Source: Imbricaverruca yamaguchii (lineage: Eukaryota; Arthropoda; Thecostraca; Neoverrucidae). From it: a DNA stretch of 64,000 bases. A program made the translations under genes and the position numbers. The notes beneath the pieces are model-generated. The model searched no databases. It was not told the DNA's origin and was given only the letters and a program-made list of their open reading frames with translations. The stretch is from assembly GCA_034440575.1 (NCBI GenBank), contig JAOTOL010001647.1, forward strand, positions 2,354,001-2,418,000. Direction: 5' to 3'. Below are positions 21,187-32,711 of the stretch, piece after piece; the stretch's first letter is position 1, and every line of letters begins with the position of its first letter.

Positions 21187-22187
21187 GATGCCACGATACA
21201 GGATCGAAGTACTGACTTGTCAATGGAATTTACTCTGTCGGCGGTGCCATTCCAGGAGGTGGACGTGCAAGACCGGAGGAGAAGGAAGAACATACCTCGG
21301 CGCACCTGACAGCGGGGTGAGACAGATTAGAAGAGACAAAGTTGAAGTGAAAAAGCAGGCACGTGCCGTGCAGACAAGAGTCGGTCAGGGGATGGACTCA
21401 GGGGCAGTCCAGAGGCCAGAGAGTCGTGTTGAGAAGCGCACCGGGTAGTAAGGTGGAGAAAATACTGGCGCCCGGTGGGGCTAAGTCCAAGCGAGGAGAA
21501 CACGGACGGTCACGTGGTCTCGCAGCAGTGTAATTAAATAATGGTGTGCCTAACACCGCTCTATGAGTAGTTATCCATTTCCTTGGTTTTTCTTCTGGTG
21601 CTGTTTTGTTACTGACAAATTTATTCGCGTTCTTGGCATTTTATAATACATTGCATGTGCATCATATCTAGAGTAAGTGCTATTTTAATTTTGACTCTTA
21701 AACGTTATTGTTCATACACAACCGTGCCTCTCAAACGTTGCTGTTCATGCACAACCGTGACGCTTAAGCGTTGCTGCTCAAACGCGACTTGAGCCTGCGA
21801 CACTGCGAGCGAGATCGTTCGCAGTTGTTGACATCTTTTTCTTTGTGTCATCACCGTAATCTACGTAATTTTAGTGACGGCCATGTCGTAGTATGCTAAT
21901 TTTTAGAACTATATTTTGCAACCATGCATACAAATCCTGGCAGCCACATTGCGATGTTTTGCTAGCGAAGGAACTTTTATATACATACATATATATATAT
22001 ATGTATTTTACCTAGCATTAACCCCTCCTGTGTTGCAAGGCGTCAGACGATCATATAGTCTCAAATATTCGTTCCTGAGACAGAGGTGGATGTTGGTGCT
22101 GTTCACTTATGTACGAGGCGAAACTTAAATGAATTAATAAATAAAGACTGCACATGGGTACGTGCTGGTCGTCACCTTTGAACCCAA
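21187..22187. other. No gene recognised; short (TA)n at ~21,982-22,000
   Basis: AT-rich unique sequence with a twice-repeated motif around CTTAAACGTTGCTG-like words at 21,698-21,785. No coding exon was recognised. Confidence 0.45.
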
Positions 22188-22217
22188 GTGAAATATAAAC
22201 AGTCACGTCACATGCCT

Positions 22218-22285
22218 CTCATTCTCTCCCTTCTATTTTTTGTAGCTCTCTCTCTCCCTTCCTTTTCTCTCTCTCTCTCTATTTC

Positions 22286-22316
<31 letters not shown>

Positions 22317-22335
22317 CTCTTTCTCTTTCTCCGTT
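22218..22335. repeat. Polypyrimidine tract, (CTTT)n/(TCTC)n
   Basis: CT-only runs including five tandem TTTC units. The adjacent frame into the LINE fragment therefore starts with low-complexity residues. Confidence 0.9.
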
Positions 22336-22339
22336 TCGG

Positions 22340-23470
22340 CTTCAGTGTCCCCCTCCTGTCATGGGACGTCCAACCTGACCCATTTTCTAGCGATCATTTC
22401 CCAATTCACATCTCACTTAAACACACCTCCCACGCTACTGATTATTCATTTATGTCCCGCTGGAACGTCCGCAATGAAAAAGATAGACTTTCACCCGGAA
22501 AATTGATGCTGCCATCCCTCTCCAGTCTCACTTCCCACCCCCACCCGAATTTCGGCATTTCTCGATACAATGTCACTCGCGTGAGAAAAACACGTCCACC
22601 ATACTCGTCTCCCCCGCCGGCAATAGACATGTGCCGTGGTGGAACGACAAATGTCAGCGTGCCGTCGCCCTACGGCGGCACGCTGTAGGGCGACGGCACG
22701 CTGTAGGGCGACGGCACGCTGTAGGGCGACGGCATACGAAAATTTCGGAAATAGCTCGCAATACAAAACATATTCGATTGCTAATATAAGCTGTGCTGGC
22801 AACAATATTCCAATTCTTTCAACCAATTCACCCCCATCGGCCAAGTTTGGACACAAATTCGATTCATCTCCAATGGCTCCATTCTCCATGTTTTCCACCG
22901 CGCATTCCACTAAGTCACCAGTAACCAACGCCACATCACAGAGCCCGCAGCCGTTGTGGAACACTTCACCACTTATTACTGTGACATCTCCTCCAACACC
23001 CAGTACTCACAGGAAGCCGCCACATTTCTTCGCAACACTCTTACCTACCCCTTCTTAAACCCACAACTGTGACTGGCTCCGCCAACTCTGAACCCTACAA
23101 CGCCTCCTTTACCCCCTATGAACTGAACTTACCCCTCTCAAAGGTAACCAACACTGCTGTTGGCCCTAATCAATTTGCATGCCCCTTCTTTCAAAATCCC
23201 TCTGACTCCGGTAAAGATAGCCTCCTTTCGGCGCTAAATCAAATATGGACTGACGGTACTTTCAGCCCCATCTCTCTCACTAGTTGTGCTTGAAAAATCT
23301 TTGAGCGCATGGTCAATGGACGAATCTGAGTCTATCTTGAAAATAACAAAATGTTCTCCCTTTCAGAGTGGCTTTTCTCGCCCAGGAAAAGCACCGCGCT
23401 GGTAATCTGATCGAAATTATCGACTCAATCCATGGCCGATTCGCGAAAAATCGAAACTATCGCCCTTTTC
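22340..23470 (+). pseudogene. Degenerate Jockey-like non-LTR retrotransposon fragment (endonuclease end to early reverse transcriptase)
   Basis: Reading the plus strand across several frames gives pieces in the expected order. The endonuclease C-terminal motif SSDHFPIHISL is at about 22,395-22,425. A linker segment with VEHFTTYYCDISSNTQYSQE follows at about 22,956. Then come LSKVTNTAVGPNQF and SALNQIWTDGTFSPISLTSC at about 23,125-23,290, KIFERMVNGR near 23,300 and NLIEIIDSIHGRFAKN near 23,400. These are landmarks of Jockey-clade ORF2 between the endonuclease and the first reverse-transcriptase blocks. Stops, frame changes and an internal 18-bp tandem repeat show that it is dead, and the catalytic YxDD block is not present. 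Family assignment is from memory of conserved blocks. Confidence 0.75.
22672..22735. repeat. 18-bp tandem repeat (GTAGGGCGACGGCACGCT), ~3.5 copies
   Basis: Perfect 18-bp units lie inside the LINE remnant, and the preceding GTCGCCCTACGGCGGCACGC forms an inverted counterpart. It arose after the LINE decayed. Confidence 0.9.
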
Positions 23471-23570
23471 CTCAGCTTCTTTTAATGATGACAATTTTCG
23501 CACTAGCTTTCGTCTCACCGTTCCAGCGTCCCATCAAACAAGTGCTTAAATATAAATATTATTTAATATC

Positions 23571-24349
23571 CCCTGCCGATGTGTGGATGCGAACGCGGAA
23601 GCTATGGTTATCTGCGGATCTATTCTTAAAATACACAATTTTAGCCTACAACGCCATGTTCCAGGGCTTGCCATCTCTTCGTCAAGCTAATGATGAGTTG
23701 AATCTTCAGGCCGAGGTGTGGCTCCGCCGAGGTGCGCTACGGTGTGACATCAAAACATCGGGCAGAAAACGACCATGCGATGGAGCCACACCACCTAGGA
23801 ATCATAAAGTGTCACAGCCCGGGGCCTGACAAGCATGTGCCAGCGCGGCTGCCATACTGGAGCCGGAACTTGGGGCACCAGAAACCGACAGAACCGCCTG
23901 AGGCGGCAAACTCGACGCGCGGCTTCTCAGCCAATCAGAGCCGTGCACCGGTGATGACGTCACACCCAAACCGCAGTCATTAGGCTAGGTGTAGAGCGCT
24001 GTTGCTGTATCGCTGACAAAATCAATCACGATGAAAGCGGCAGATGACTCCGCCTTGTGGACTTAGGCCCGCCCCGCGCCGCTCAGCGCTGCGCCAGTCA
24101 TCCATCATCGGTGCCACAATCGCCGCGATCACTTGTTCTCTCTTTATCTGGCGCGCTCTTGTTTACGATCAACGAGCCATTCTCTATAGGGGCTAGTTGG
24201 TGATTGAGGACGTGCAGGTCCAAATGAGGAAGTCTGAGGAGTTGAGAGTCTCCAGCTGTGACACGTCGAGAGGGGAGACGTCGGTGGACCGCCAGCCGGT
24301 CTGTCACGTGACATGCATATGCAATGGTGAGACTTCTCGTTCGTCAGCT
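23571..24349. other. No gene recognised
   Basis: Unique sequence. The plus-strand frame through 23,368-23,829 continues beyond the LINE similarity but shows no reverse-transcriptase blocks there. Confidence 0.4.
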
Positions 24350-24361
24350 AGAGCCAGCCGA

Positions 24362-24419
24362 TTGGTTGGTTATTGGAGTTTATGGGCGCATCGACTACGT
24401 CGGTCATGTGGCGCCCACC
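24362..24419 (-). mobile_element. Micro-insert 2 of the hairpin family, minus orientation, with TSD
   Basis: Read on the minus strand, the insert starts GGTGGGCGCCACATGACC, then GTAGTCGATGCGCCC, then ATAAACTCCAATAACCAACC. Target duplication AGAGCCAGCCGA occurs at 24,350-24,361 and 24,420-24,431 (12 bp, perfect). Length is 58 bp. Confidence 0.88.
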
Positions 24420-24467
24420 AGAGCCAGCCGAAGCTGGTACGCCAAGTGGCATCCCCGCGCGAGCACA

Positions 24468-25168
24468 ATCATCACACTTCTGCTGCCCACAATCATCACA
24501 CATCTGCCGAGCACAATCATCACACCTCTGCCGAGCACAATCATCACACCTCTGCCGAGCACAATCGTCACACATCTGCCGAGCACAATCATCACACCCC
24601 TGCCGAGCACAATCATCACACCCCTGCCGAGCACAATCATCACACCCCTGCCGAGCACAATCATCACACCCCTGCCGAGCACAATCATCACACATCTGCC
24701 GAGCACAATCATCACACCTCTGCCGAGCACAATCATCACACATCTGCCGAGCACAATCATCACACCCCTGCCGAGCACAATCATCACACCTCTGCCGAGC
24801 ACAATCATCACACATCTGCCGAGCACAATCATCACACCCCTGCCGAGCACAGTCGTCACACATCTGCCGAGCACAATCATCACACCCCTGCCGAGCACAA
24901 TAATCACACCTCTGCCGAACACAATCATCACACCCCTGCCGAGCACAATCATCACACCCCTGCCGAGCACAATCATCACACCCCTGCCGAGCACAATCAT
25001 CACACATCTGCCGAGCACAATCGTCACACCTCTGCCTCGCACAATCATCACACATCTGCCGAGCACAAATCATCACACCCCTGCTGCCCACAATCATCAC
25101 ACCTCTGCTGCCCACAATCATCACACCTCTGCTGCCCACAATCATCACACCTCTGCCGAGCACGGTAG
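24468..25168. repeat. Minisatellite, 24-bp unit, ~29 copies
   Basis: CACAATCATCACACCTCTGC plus CGAG, with ACCTCT, ACATCT and ACCCCT variants. The last four units switch to a TGCTGCCCACAATCAT type. Because 24 is divisible by 3 the array is open in most frames (His-rich and Cys-rich readings), with no support as a gene. Confidence 0.96.
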
Positions 25169-25630
25169 CACTCGCCGTAGGCCGTGAGCCATCAACGTCC
25201 CTGTTGCCCATGGCTCTGGGACAGAAAATACCATAAACGGGTACGCGTATTTCATTATCCGTGTATTTTCAATATAAAATTCGAACCGAATAGCTACAAA
25301 TCACACTTCATGTGCCCCACAAAAAGGGTGCTTTAGTGTTGCAAGAGAAAAGAACAACCGTCCTCCAATATTGTATAGCTTGTGCGTTTTGCTGACGCCG
25401 AAATCTATTTGCAGCCATGTTGGTGCATAGGAGTTGGCGAGAGATCAGTGCAGCGCAACATCGGCTGGAGTTGGAATGAAATGACAGGTGTACTGGCGCG
25501 AAAAGCCATACAGTTCAGTACAAATTACGGCATAGTCTACATTTCAGAAGGTTCAATATTTTCCTTGATGTTATTTTTGCCCTCATCGTTTTCAGTTCAG
25601 CATGTGTAGCTGGCTGCACAACAATAGCTG
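25169..25630. other. No gene recognised
   Basis: AT-rich unique sequence between the 24-bp array and a possible tRNA-like segment. Confidence 0.4.
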
Positions 25631-25663
25631 GGTTCCTGCTGGAAGCAGTATGAACGTCGGTTT

Positions 25664-25745
25664 CTTTGGTGCCTCGATGGCGCGGTCGGCTAATGCGTTC
25701 CTTTTGAGCGTCGGAGGCCATTGATTGAGGTCTGACCACGGGCAT
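25664..25745 (+). mobile_element. Possible degraded tRNA-like (SINE head) segment
   Basis: CCTCGATGGCGCGGTCGGCT resembles a tRNA acceptor/D-arm with a box A, followed by GCGTTCCTTTTGAGCGTCGG, an anticodon-arm-like hairpin. The expected box B is degraded (GATTGAGGTCT). No core or tail matching the other SINEs is visible. Confidence 0.3.
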
Positions 25746-25996
25746 ACTGTTTCTAATCGGCTCTTACCCAGGACATTGCAGCATCTGGGGAGTGTTGGCC
25801 TGTGCCATTATGTGAACGCTGACCGACCAGTGCCCGCGGCATCGTCTTCACATACATGACCTGCCATGACCTGCCATGACCCGAACACATTACCGGGTCC
25901 GGTGGCGCGCCCCGAGGGCACGACCTCGCCTCGTGTCACCATGTCACCGGAACAGCTCCCTGTTCACTGAGTCTATAACCCGGGACAGCCGCGTAG

Positions 25997-26190
25997 TGTG
26001 CACAGCCTACCACGGCGGGGAACTCCGAGACAGAACGGGATGATAATGCTGTGCACAACCTACTACGGCGGGGAACTCCGAGACAGAACGGGATTTTAAT
26101 GCTGTGCACAACCTACCACGGCGGGGAACTCCGAGACAGAACGGGATGATAATGCTGTGCACAACCTACTACGGTGGGAAGCTCCAGACC
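25997..26190. repeat. 53-bp tandem repeat, ~3.5 copies
   Basis: CCTACYACGGCGGGGAACTC starts at 26,006, 26,059, 26,112 and 26,165 (exact 53-bp period). Units differ at a few sites such as GATGATAATG versus GATTTTAATG. Confidence 0.94.
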
Positions 26191-26359
26191 AAGCCAGTGA
26201 ACAGGCCGTTTTGAAAGGGTGTTGGAAAATGGAACCTCTGCCGCATACATAGCGGGTGCATGACTAGGTGAGTGTGGTCGCAACATAAATCATTAAGTAG
26301 GGAAATACAAAATAATATAAAAGCAACAAAATGGGTGTAAAAGAGGTATTAAGAGCCCA

Positions 26360-26720
26360 AGCCCAAGATGATGAGCCAGAACAGGAGCTGGAGTCGGACT
26401 CAGAGACGGCTATAGTCAAAGCAGAGGCTAGAGCTGCAACTGAAGCGAGGAGCCGGAACCGGAGCCAGAACCAGAGCTAGAGTCTCAGAGCCGCGGCTGA
26501 AGCGGGGAGCTTAAATGGGAACTAAGGCCGGGCGGAGTGCCGGGAGCTTGAGTGAGAGTTAGAGCGGGAGCGAGGAGCTAGAGCGGGAATAAGAGCCGGA
26601 TCTGGGGACTTGGAGTGGGACCCCGTGTCGGAGCCGGGGGCTTGGAGTGGGAACTAGAGCCGGAGCTGGGGGCTTGGAGTGGGACCCGGGGTCAGAGCCG
26701 GGGCCCGGATGGGGACGCCG
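26360..26720. repeat. Purine-rich degenerate repeat (GAGCCGGAGC / TTGGAGTGGGA)
   Basis: Irregular 6-12-bp units such as GAGCCGGAAC, GAGCGGGAGC and GGGGGCTTGGAGTGGGAC over about 350 bp, nearly all purine on the plus strand. Confidence 0.8.
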
Positions 26721-26817
26721 GTGGGATCTGACGCCGCGCCGCCGCAGATCACAGACGCCGCTTTATGACCCGGCCGAGCGTCGCACAGATCCCAGTGTTC
26801 CCTGAGAAACGTGCGCA

Positions 26818-26868
26818 GCACAGCCACGTACATAGCCACGTACATAGCCACGTACACAGCCACGTATG
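26818..26868. repeat. 12-bp tandem repeat (CACGTACATAGC), 4 copies
   Basis: Four units with ATA/ACA variation, each containing the palindrome-like ACGT core. Confidence 0.9.
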
Positions 26869-27119
26869 GGCAACAGCCGGACGGTGGTCACGCGCCCAGG
26901 TAGGGCGTGGCGGGGGCGTCGTGGTAAATCAGTCGTCGGACGGCAATATTTCGGCTAAATTTGAGCATCCGGTACCCGCAGACGTTACGTTAATCTCTTT
27001 CAATATTTGGGGCTTTCCCCCTCGTCCTGCTTTTGTGGTGTAGTATCTATGTCAACGAATGGGCTCTTTCCGAGAGGGAATACAGAAGGTAGCATATACA
27101 TACATACAAACATACATAT

Positions 27120-27237
<118 letters not shown>

Positions 27238-27437
27238 CGTACAGGGTGCCAGCCGCGGGCCGCCGGCACCAGGTCCCCTGCTCGGCTGGTGCGGGCTGGT
27301 GCGGAACCGACTGGACGTGCGTGATTGTACACTCAGCTGTACATCAGGGCGAGTTGATGAATGTGTGAGGTGGTCACCGAACCGGCTCCGAGGAACCGCC
27401 AGCAGCCACGAGAAGATAGCCGGTCTGCTTCGTGTTA

Positions 27438-27712
27438 GGCGGTCATGTCATGACCTGGACTTGGTAATAGCGGAGGTCATATCACGACCTGGACTTGGTC
27501 ACAGGGGTCGGTCATATCACGACCTGAACTTGGTCACAGGGGTCGGTCAGGTCACGACCAGAACTTCGTCACAGCGCAGGTCATATAGCGACCTGGACTT
27601 GGTCACAGCGGAGGTCGTCACGATCTGGACTTGGTCACAGGGGTCGGTCATGTCACGACCTGAACTTGACCACAGCGCAGGTCATATCACCGCCTGGACT
27701 TGGTCACCGTGG
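27438..27712. repeat. Minisatellite, ~35-bp unit, ~8 copies
   Basis: GGTCATATCACGACCTGGAC plus TTGGTCACAGGGGTC, starts at 27,441, 27,475 and 27,510 and onward. GGTC and GACC give a short dyad per unit. Confidence 0.92.
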
Positions 27713-28130
27713 GCGCGCTGAGATCGGCCAGCGGGTGGCGTGGTGGCGACTCTCGCCACGGCGGCTCGGCACATCTCCGACACAATGCGGCGAATGATTT
27801 GAACCACTGTCTAGTGGCTGTCGACTATTGTGACGCCGCTTCCGCGTAATGCGCCATTGTTGGGCGCAGCGCGGCGGTGGGTCGTTAGCTGCATTGTGTT
27901 GTATCACACACCGACTGCGGTGGCCACCGACCGAACAGCCCCTGTCCACGGACGGGGGGGGGGAGGGGGCGGATCGGACCCACCTGCCGGGCGCGGCTGA
28001 CGGCAGTGGCCAGCACGGCGGATCACATTCAGTCGGCTGGCGACGACACGGTGTCCTGTGGCCGCGGGCAGGGACGGTGGAGTGAGCGGAAAGACGGCGG
28101 AAACACACCAGGCGTGTCAGTGGCTGTTAG
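27713..28130. other. Unique GC-rich spacer with a G run at ~27,953-27,970
   Basis: Non-repetitive apart from a homopolymer-like G tract. No exon or RNA signal was found. Confidence 0.4.
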
Positions 28131-28132
28131 CG

Positions 28133-28458
28133 GCGGCGACCGGGTCCGTACCGGCGACCGGGCCGTACCGGCGACCGGGTCGTACCGAGCGACCGGGCCG
28201 TACCGGGGACCGGGCCGTACCGGCGACCGGACCGTACCGAGGACCGGGTCGTACCGAGGACCGGGCCGTACCGGCGACCGGGCCGTACCGAGGACCGGGC
28301 CGTACCGGCGACCGGGCCGTACCGAGGACCGGGCCGTACCGAGGACCGGGCCGTACCGAGGACCGGGCCGTACCGGCGACCGGGCCGTACCGAGGACCGG
28401 GCCGTACCGGCGACCGGGCCGTACCGGCGACCGGGCCGTACCGGCGACCGGGCAGGTA
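28133..28458. repeat. Minisatellite, 17-bp unit, ~19 copies
   Basis: CGTACCGGCGACCGGGC alternates with CGTACCGAGGACCGGGC. The two unit types (CGGCG and CGAGG) are arranged in a mosaic, suggesting unequal exchange or slippage in blocks. Confidence 0.95.
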
Positions 28459-29487
28459 GCACGGCGTCCGCGGCGGTCTGGAGGGTGGAGTCGTATTTAT
28501 AAAAAAAAATTTTTTTTTTTATTCCGCGCGGTAGACTAGCAGGAGCTCATCTGGTCTATGGATAGATGTAGTCATATATATATATATATGTACATATACT
28601 AGCTCCACATGCCACGTATATAATCAACTGAGCTCAATGTATCAAAACCTGACTAGCCCAAGTTCATCATAAAATTGTGCGGCAGGACATCAAAATGTTT
28701 TCAAGTGCTATCCGGGATAAAAACACCTGTCTGTGTCTTCCCTTGTATTAGCCCCTCAATTCAGTCACCTGACCAGCCAAGTCCCACTAATGTGCTTATA
28801 ATTCAAGATTACATTGTCATTCTCTTTGTATACTCGATCGTGCGCGAAACCAGGGCGACTTTTTAAAGAAAATTATATACAGTTTCTCGAAGTTGTTTGT
28901 TTAACTATTGATCGTCTTAAATTGCGTGTCTGTTGAGTTAGCTTTTCTGGGTATTCGTACTACGTGATGTCGGTATCATTCTTTCACAGTACACCTTGAC
29001 TTTTTCTCCAGGCTGGCTTTGTCTGCGCGTACCTCTGGTAGCGCGGAGACAGTGATCGTGGCGCCACGACGTGTGAAGCAGCGCTAGTTCAGCTGCAGAT
29101 CTCCGCACAACACAACTGCCAATTGCTGGTGGCGCGTGACTGTGTACACCAGGCATGGATTCTGCGACAGACATGCCAAGCGGCAGGTCGTCACATCGTC
29201 ACGTTGTTCCGCAATCATTCGCAATTATTTCACAAATAAGTGAAATACCCCTGCCTGGCTAAGGTAATGTCGTTTGTAGTTACCCGCAAGTTCCACTTTC
29301 GTTTGTAGATGTGTTTTGCAGTGGCTACACCCTTGTCTTTGAATGCATTGTTTTTGCTACGCCAACCACAGCACATGGCCGTAGCTGGTGTGCTGCTGTT
29401 GCTGTTGCGATGTTGCTGCTGTTGCTGCTGCCGTGTGCTGAAAGCTTACGCTCGCTACCGGTGAGCACTGAAATTTCAGCAAATTAA
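28459..29487. other. No gene recognised; A9T11 run at ~28,501-28,520, (TA)n at ~28,575
   Basis: Unique AT-rich sequence with small simple repeats (also a GCTGTTGCTGTTGC run at about 29,392-29,432). No other feature was found. Confidence 0.45.
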
Positions 29488-29612
29488 GTCAGGACGTCAA
29501 AGTTAGGGAGTCGAGTCTAGGACGTCACAGTTATGGAGTCAAGTCTGGACGTCAAGTTTAGGGAGTCAAGTCAAGGCGTCAAGTTAGGGAGTCAAATCTG
29601 GACGTCAAGGTG
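29488..29612. repeat. Degenerate ~28-bp tandem repeat (GGACGTCAAGTTAGGGAGTC), ~4 copies
   Basis: Words GGACGTCA, AGTTAGGGAGTC and AAGTCTGG recur with small indels. Confidence 0.82.
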
Positions 29613-29825
29613 CCAGACGCCACAGCTTAGCGTGGAAGCTTGCATTTGCCAAACAAGCAACATGTTGATCTTCATGTTCGGGTTGACATTGGATTCTCAG
29701 AGAGTCATGAGGTCGGACGTCCTATATTTGCCTGAATGTCATAGAAGACCGTTTTTGACAAAGTGGTCATCGGTAGGCCCACGTTGAGCAGAACGTTCAT
29801 ATGCAGATGATGGTTGGAGATGCAG

Positions 29826-30372
29826 TGTCTGTCATGCCGCCTGTACACATGAAGAGCCTCCAATATCGACCTGTCATGCCGCCTGTGCGCATGAAGAGCC
29901 TCCAATATCGACCTGTCATGCCGCCTGTACACATGAAGAGCCTCCAATATCGACCTGTCATGCCGCCTGTACACATGAAGAGCCTCCAATATCGACCTGT
30001 CATGCCGCCTGTACACATGAAGAGCCTCCAATATCGACCTGTCATGCCGCCTGTGCGCACGGAAAGCCTCCAATATCGACCTGTCATGCCGCCTGTTCAT
30101 GAAGAGCCAATATCGACCTGTCATGCCGCCTGTACCGGAAAGCCTCAATATCGACCTGTCATGCCGCCTTCACGGAAAGCCTCCAATATCGACCTGTCAT
30201 CGCCTGTACCACGGAAAGCCTCCAATTGACCTGTCATGCCGCCTGTACACATGAAGAGCCTCCAATATCGACCTGTCATGCCGCCTGTACACATGGAGGG
30301 GGCGGGGGAGTGGCGCATCGACTGCCGTGGTCATGCAGCTGCCTGTACACATGAAGAGCCTCCAATATCGAC
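29826..30372. repeat. Minisatellite, 42-bp unit, ~12 copies, degenerate toward the right
   Basis: CCTCCAATATCGACCTGTCA then TGCCGCCTGTACACATGAAG. The first six units are near-identical, later ones carry deletions. TCATG and CATGA flank an 11-nt loop in each unit. Because 42 is divisible by 3, long repetitive frames occur on both strands without other coding evidence. Confidence 0.95.
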
Positions 30373-30756
30373 CAGAGTGCCAAATCGGATTGGCATGCGA
30401 TATTTTCGTGGAAATGAATTTGGATCCGATCGCTGGTGTACTGCGACCGGGTCAGCATGACGGCAGAACCTGGGACGTCATCATTCATGCCCCGAGGTCG
30501 AGCTGCTCAAGCTGACCAAAACACTGGCGTAGAGGTAGTCCTTAGCCTCTTGTTCATCATGGCGAACGCTTCCCATCTTTTGTGCTGATAAAAATTAGCA
30601 CATCAGCAATTGGCTGTGGCCTAGATTCCCGGTAACTTTGAGTAATCTGACCAGAACGGAAATGTATTTATTCCTCGATTAACTTATACACGGCTTGTGG
30701 CTTCTGTGTCCATAGTGGATAACTATGCCGTGGTAGAGATATGTGTCCTTGCAGCT
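30373..30756. other. No gene recognised
   Basis: Unique sequence between the 42-bp array and a LINE 3' fragment. Confidence 0.4.
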
Positions 30757-30759
30757 ACC

Positions 30760-31620
30760 ATGGAATTAGCCGTGGACCAACCGAAGAATGGCAAATGAAG
30801 TTTAATTTTGATAAGTGCAAAATCATGCATGTAGGTAAGCAGCATATCAAGGCTCTATACTTGATGGGTGGCCAAGTGCTATCAGTGACTCAACAGGAGA
30901 AGAATTTAGGTGTTATTCTAAACACAAAATTGGGGGCATCAGAACAGACCAAAGAAGCCAGGAAGAAGGCACTGAGAATGCTTGGGGCAATAAATAGGAA
31001 TGTATCATACAGAAGTGAGGAGGTCATCAGGAAGCTTTACTGTGCATATGTCAGGCCACATTTGGAATACTGCATGCAAGCTTGGTCTCCTAGCTATGAA
31101 AAAGATTGTTGGCTTTTAGAGAGAGTACAAAAGCGGGCTACAAAAAATGGTTAATGGCATAAGCAACTTGGCATATGAGGAAGATCGAAGAAATTGACTA
31201 TGTTTTCACTTAGATATAGAAGGCTGAGAGGAGATCTCATCGAGGTCCTTAAATGTGTCCATGGTCTGGAGAGGGGATATCTTGGGGAAATGTTTGAATT
31301 TAACAGAAATGATGCAATTAGAGGTCATCAATTCAAAATTAAAGTTAACCACAACAGAACAAGGTTAAGACAGACTTTCTTCACCGACAGGGTAGTAGAA
31401 CACTTGAACCAGCTGCCAGAAACCATTGTCAGTAGCAGCACATTGAACATCTTTAAAAACAGCATAGACAATCATTATAAGAATAGAGGGCTTGCTTTTA
31501 AGTATTACAGGGAGTGCTGATTGACAGATTTGGTGGGCAACTGGTTGAGTGCACAGATTGCAACCAAGAAGGGCCCTTGTGGCTCATAGTCGCGCTAATC
31601 TTTTATGTCTTTATGTCTTC
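30760..31620 (+). pseudogene. 5'-truncated CR1-like non-LTR retrotransposon (end of reverse transcriptase and C-terminal domain)
   Basis: The plus-strand frame from about 30,780 gives EEWQMKFNFDKCKIMHVGK, then VTQQEKNLGVILNTKL and LYCAYVRPHLEYCMQAWSP, the thumb region that follows the catalytic core in LINE reverse transcriptases. After frame breaks near 31,140-31,190 it resumes with RRLRGDLIEVLKCVHGLERG, then IRGHQFKIKVNHNRTRLRQT, then FFTDRVVEHLNQLPETIV and a terminal FKNSID motif with a stop near 31,520. These blocks match what I know of the CR1/L2-type C-terminus. The 3' end has a short TTATGTCT duplication (about 31,600-31,615). The catalytic YxDD lies upstream and is absent, so the copy is dead and 5'-truncated. 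Confidence 0.85.
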
Positions 31621-32539
31621 AGGTTGATCTGAATATTTGAACTCAGTGAGCTTTATAGCCCTTGGTAGGTCAGCTCATTGTGGGGTTGCGCCTTAGCCGG
31701 TGACCTCATGGCGACCAGGAGGTTGGAGTTTAGAAGAGTGCCTGTTTCAAGTCGATATTTCTGGACACACCGAATACAACTTTGCCGTCATATAATTCAG
31801 GCCACTTAAGACACATCATGATTGCCATAGGTCACAAATTCCACAATTTGAAGGGAAATCTAAATAGTATGCCTGACCTACGGAAGGAAGAAGTAGGACC
31901 AGTGCCACTTTTAACAAAGTCGGCTGAGTATGATCATTGAACTAGTTCCTTAGCCCTTTTAGGTTGCAAGTGTAAACGGAAAATATATACAAAGCGCAAC
32001 GTCCTGCCAAACGAATGGAGAAGACTAAATAGGAGAGCATGGATGGAAATATGTCAGCCGCTGATAATGACCACGCATTTTGGACACTCCAATAGGCCAT
32101 ACACACAATTGTAAAGGAAAAAATGTACTGCCTGGTTGAGCGTATAGAGAAGTACGATGTGTGCGAAAATCAGTCAAATCGGGCGAGTTTGACAGTTGAT
32201 CACTAAGTTGGACGACTCTATGGCTCATCGAGGGATATGCAAAACTGTACTAGGGAGACAGGCCTGTAAGCCACCTACAGACCATGTCGCTAAAATTATG
32301 ATTGTTTACTGGCTGACCTTTTTGTACACCAATGAACGTCCTGCTGCGCAGCATGAAGACATGTGAAGCGATTTTTCCAGAGTTGATTAGTTACGTTGTG
32401 AAGAGGAATGAAGGTGATTTGAGAAATGCCAACTCGTGTTAAAAAATGCGCAACTTTACATGGATAATGTCTATTGATGAGTTACTTTCTATGACCTATG
32501 TTGGTTGTTTGGTGAGATGGTGTCAGTGCAGCATTTGCT
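31621..32539. other. No gene recognised
   Basis: Unique AT-rich sequence between the LINE fragment and a SINE. Only short frames are present. Confidence 0.4.
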
Positions 32540-32554
32540 CCCTTTACCAGTCGG

Positions 32555-32711
32555 GGGACGAGTAGTCTAGGGGTAAGTTGCTCGTCTCACAGTCGAAAGG
32601 TTGTAGGTTCGAGTCTCACCTGTCGCTACTCTTCGCCCGCGACCAATCGGCGTGAGAGATTGGCGACGCTACATGACTCGATGGTCGCTGTGTCGCAAAA
32701 CCAATAGCCAA
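32555..32711 (+). mobile_element. Val-like tRNA-derived SINE, full-length, perfect 15-bp TSD
   Basis: Starts GGGACGAGTAGTCTAGGGGT (box A), with box B GGTTCGAGTCT. The core stem is CCAATC (32,643-32,648) with GATTGG (32,658-32,663). The 3' hairpin arms are GCGAC (32,663-32,667) and GTCGC (32,92 of the following line, about 32,692-32,696), then AAAACCAATAGCCAA. CCCTTTACCAGTCGG occurs at 32,540-32,554 and 32,712-32,726. This is the best intact copy in the window. Confidence 0.93.

Noticed and set aside
24197..25211. His-rich, Ile/Thr-rich and Cys-rich repetitive frames
   Set aside because: All derive from a 24-bp repeat whose length is a multiple of three; no signal peptide, flanking domain or splice context was seen to support a structural protein.
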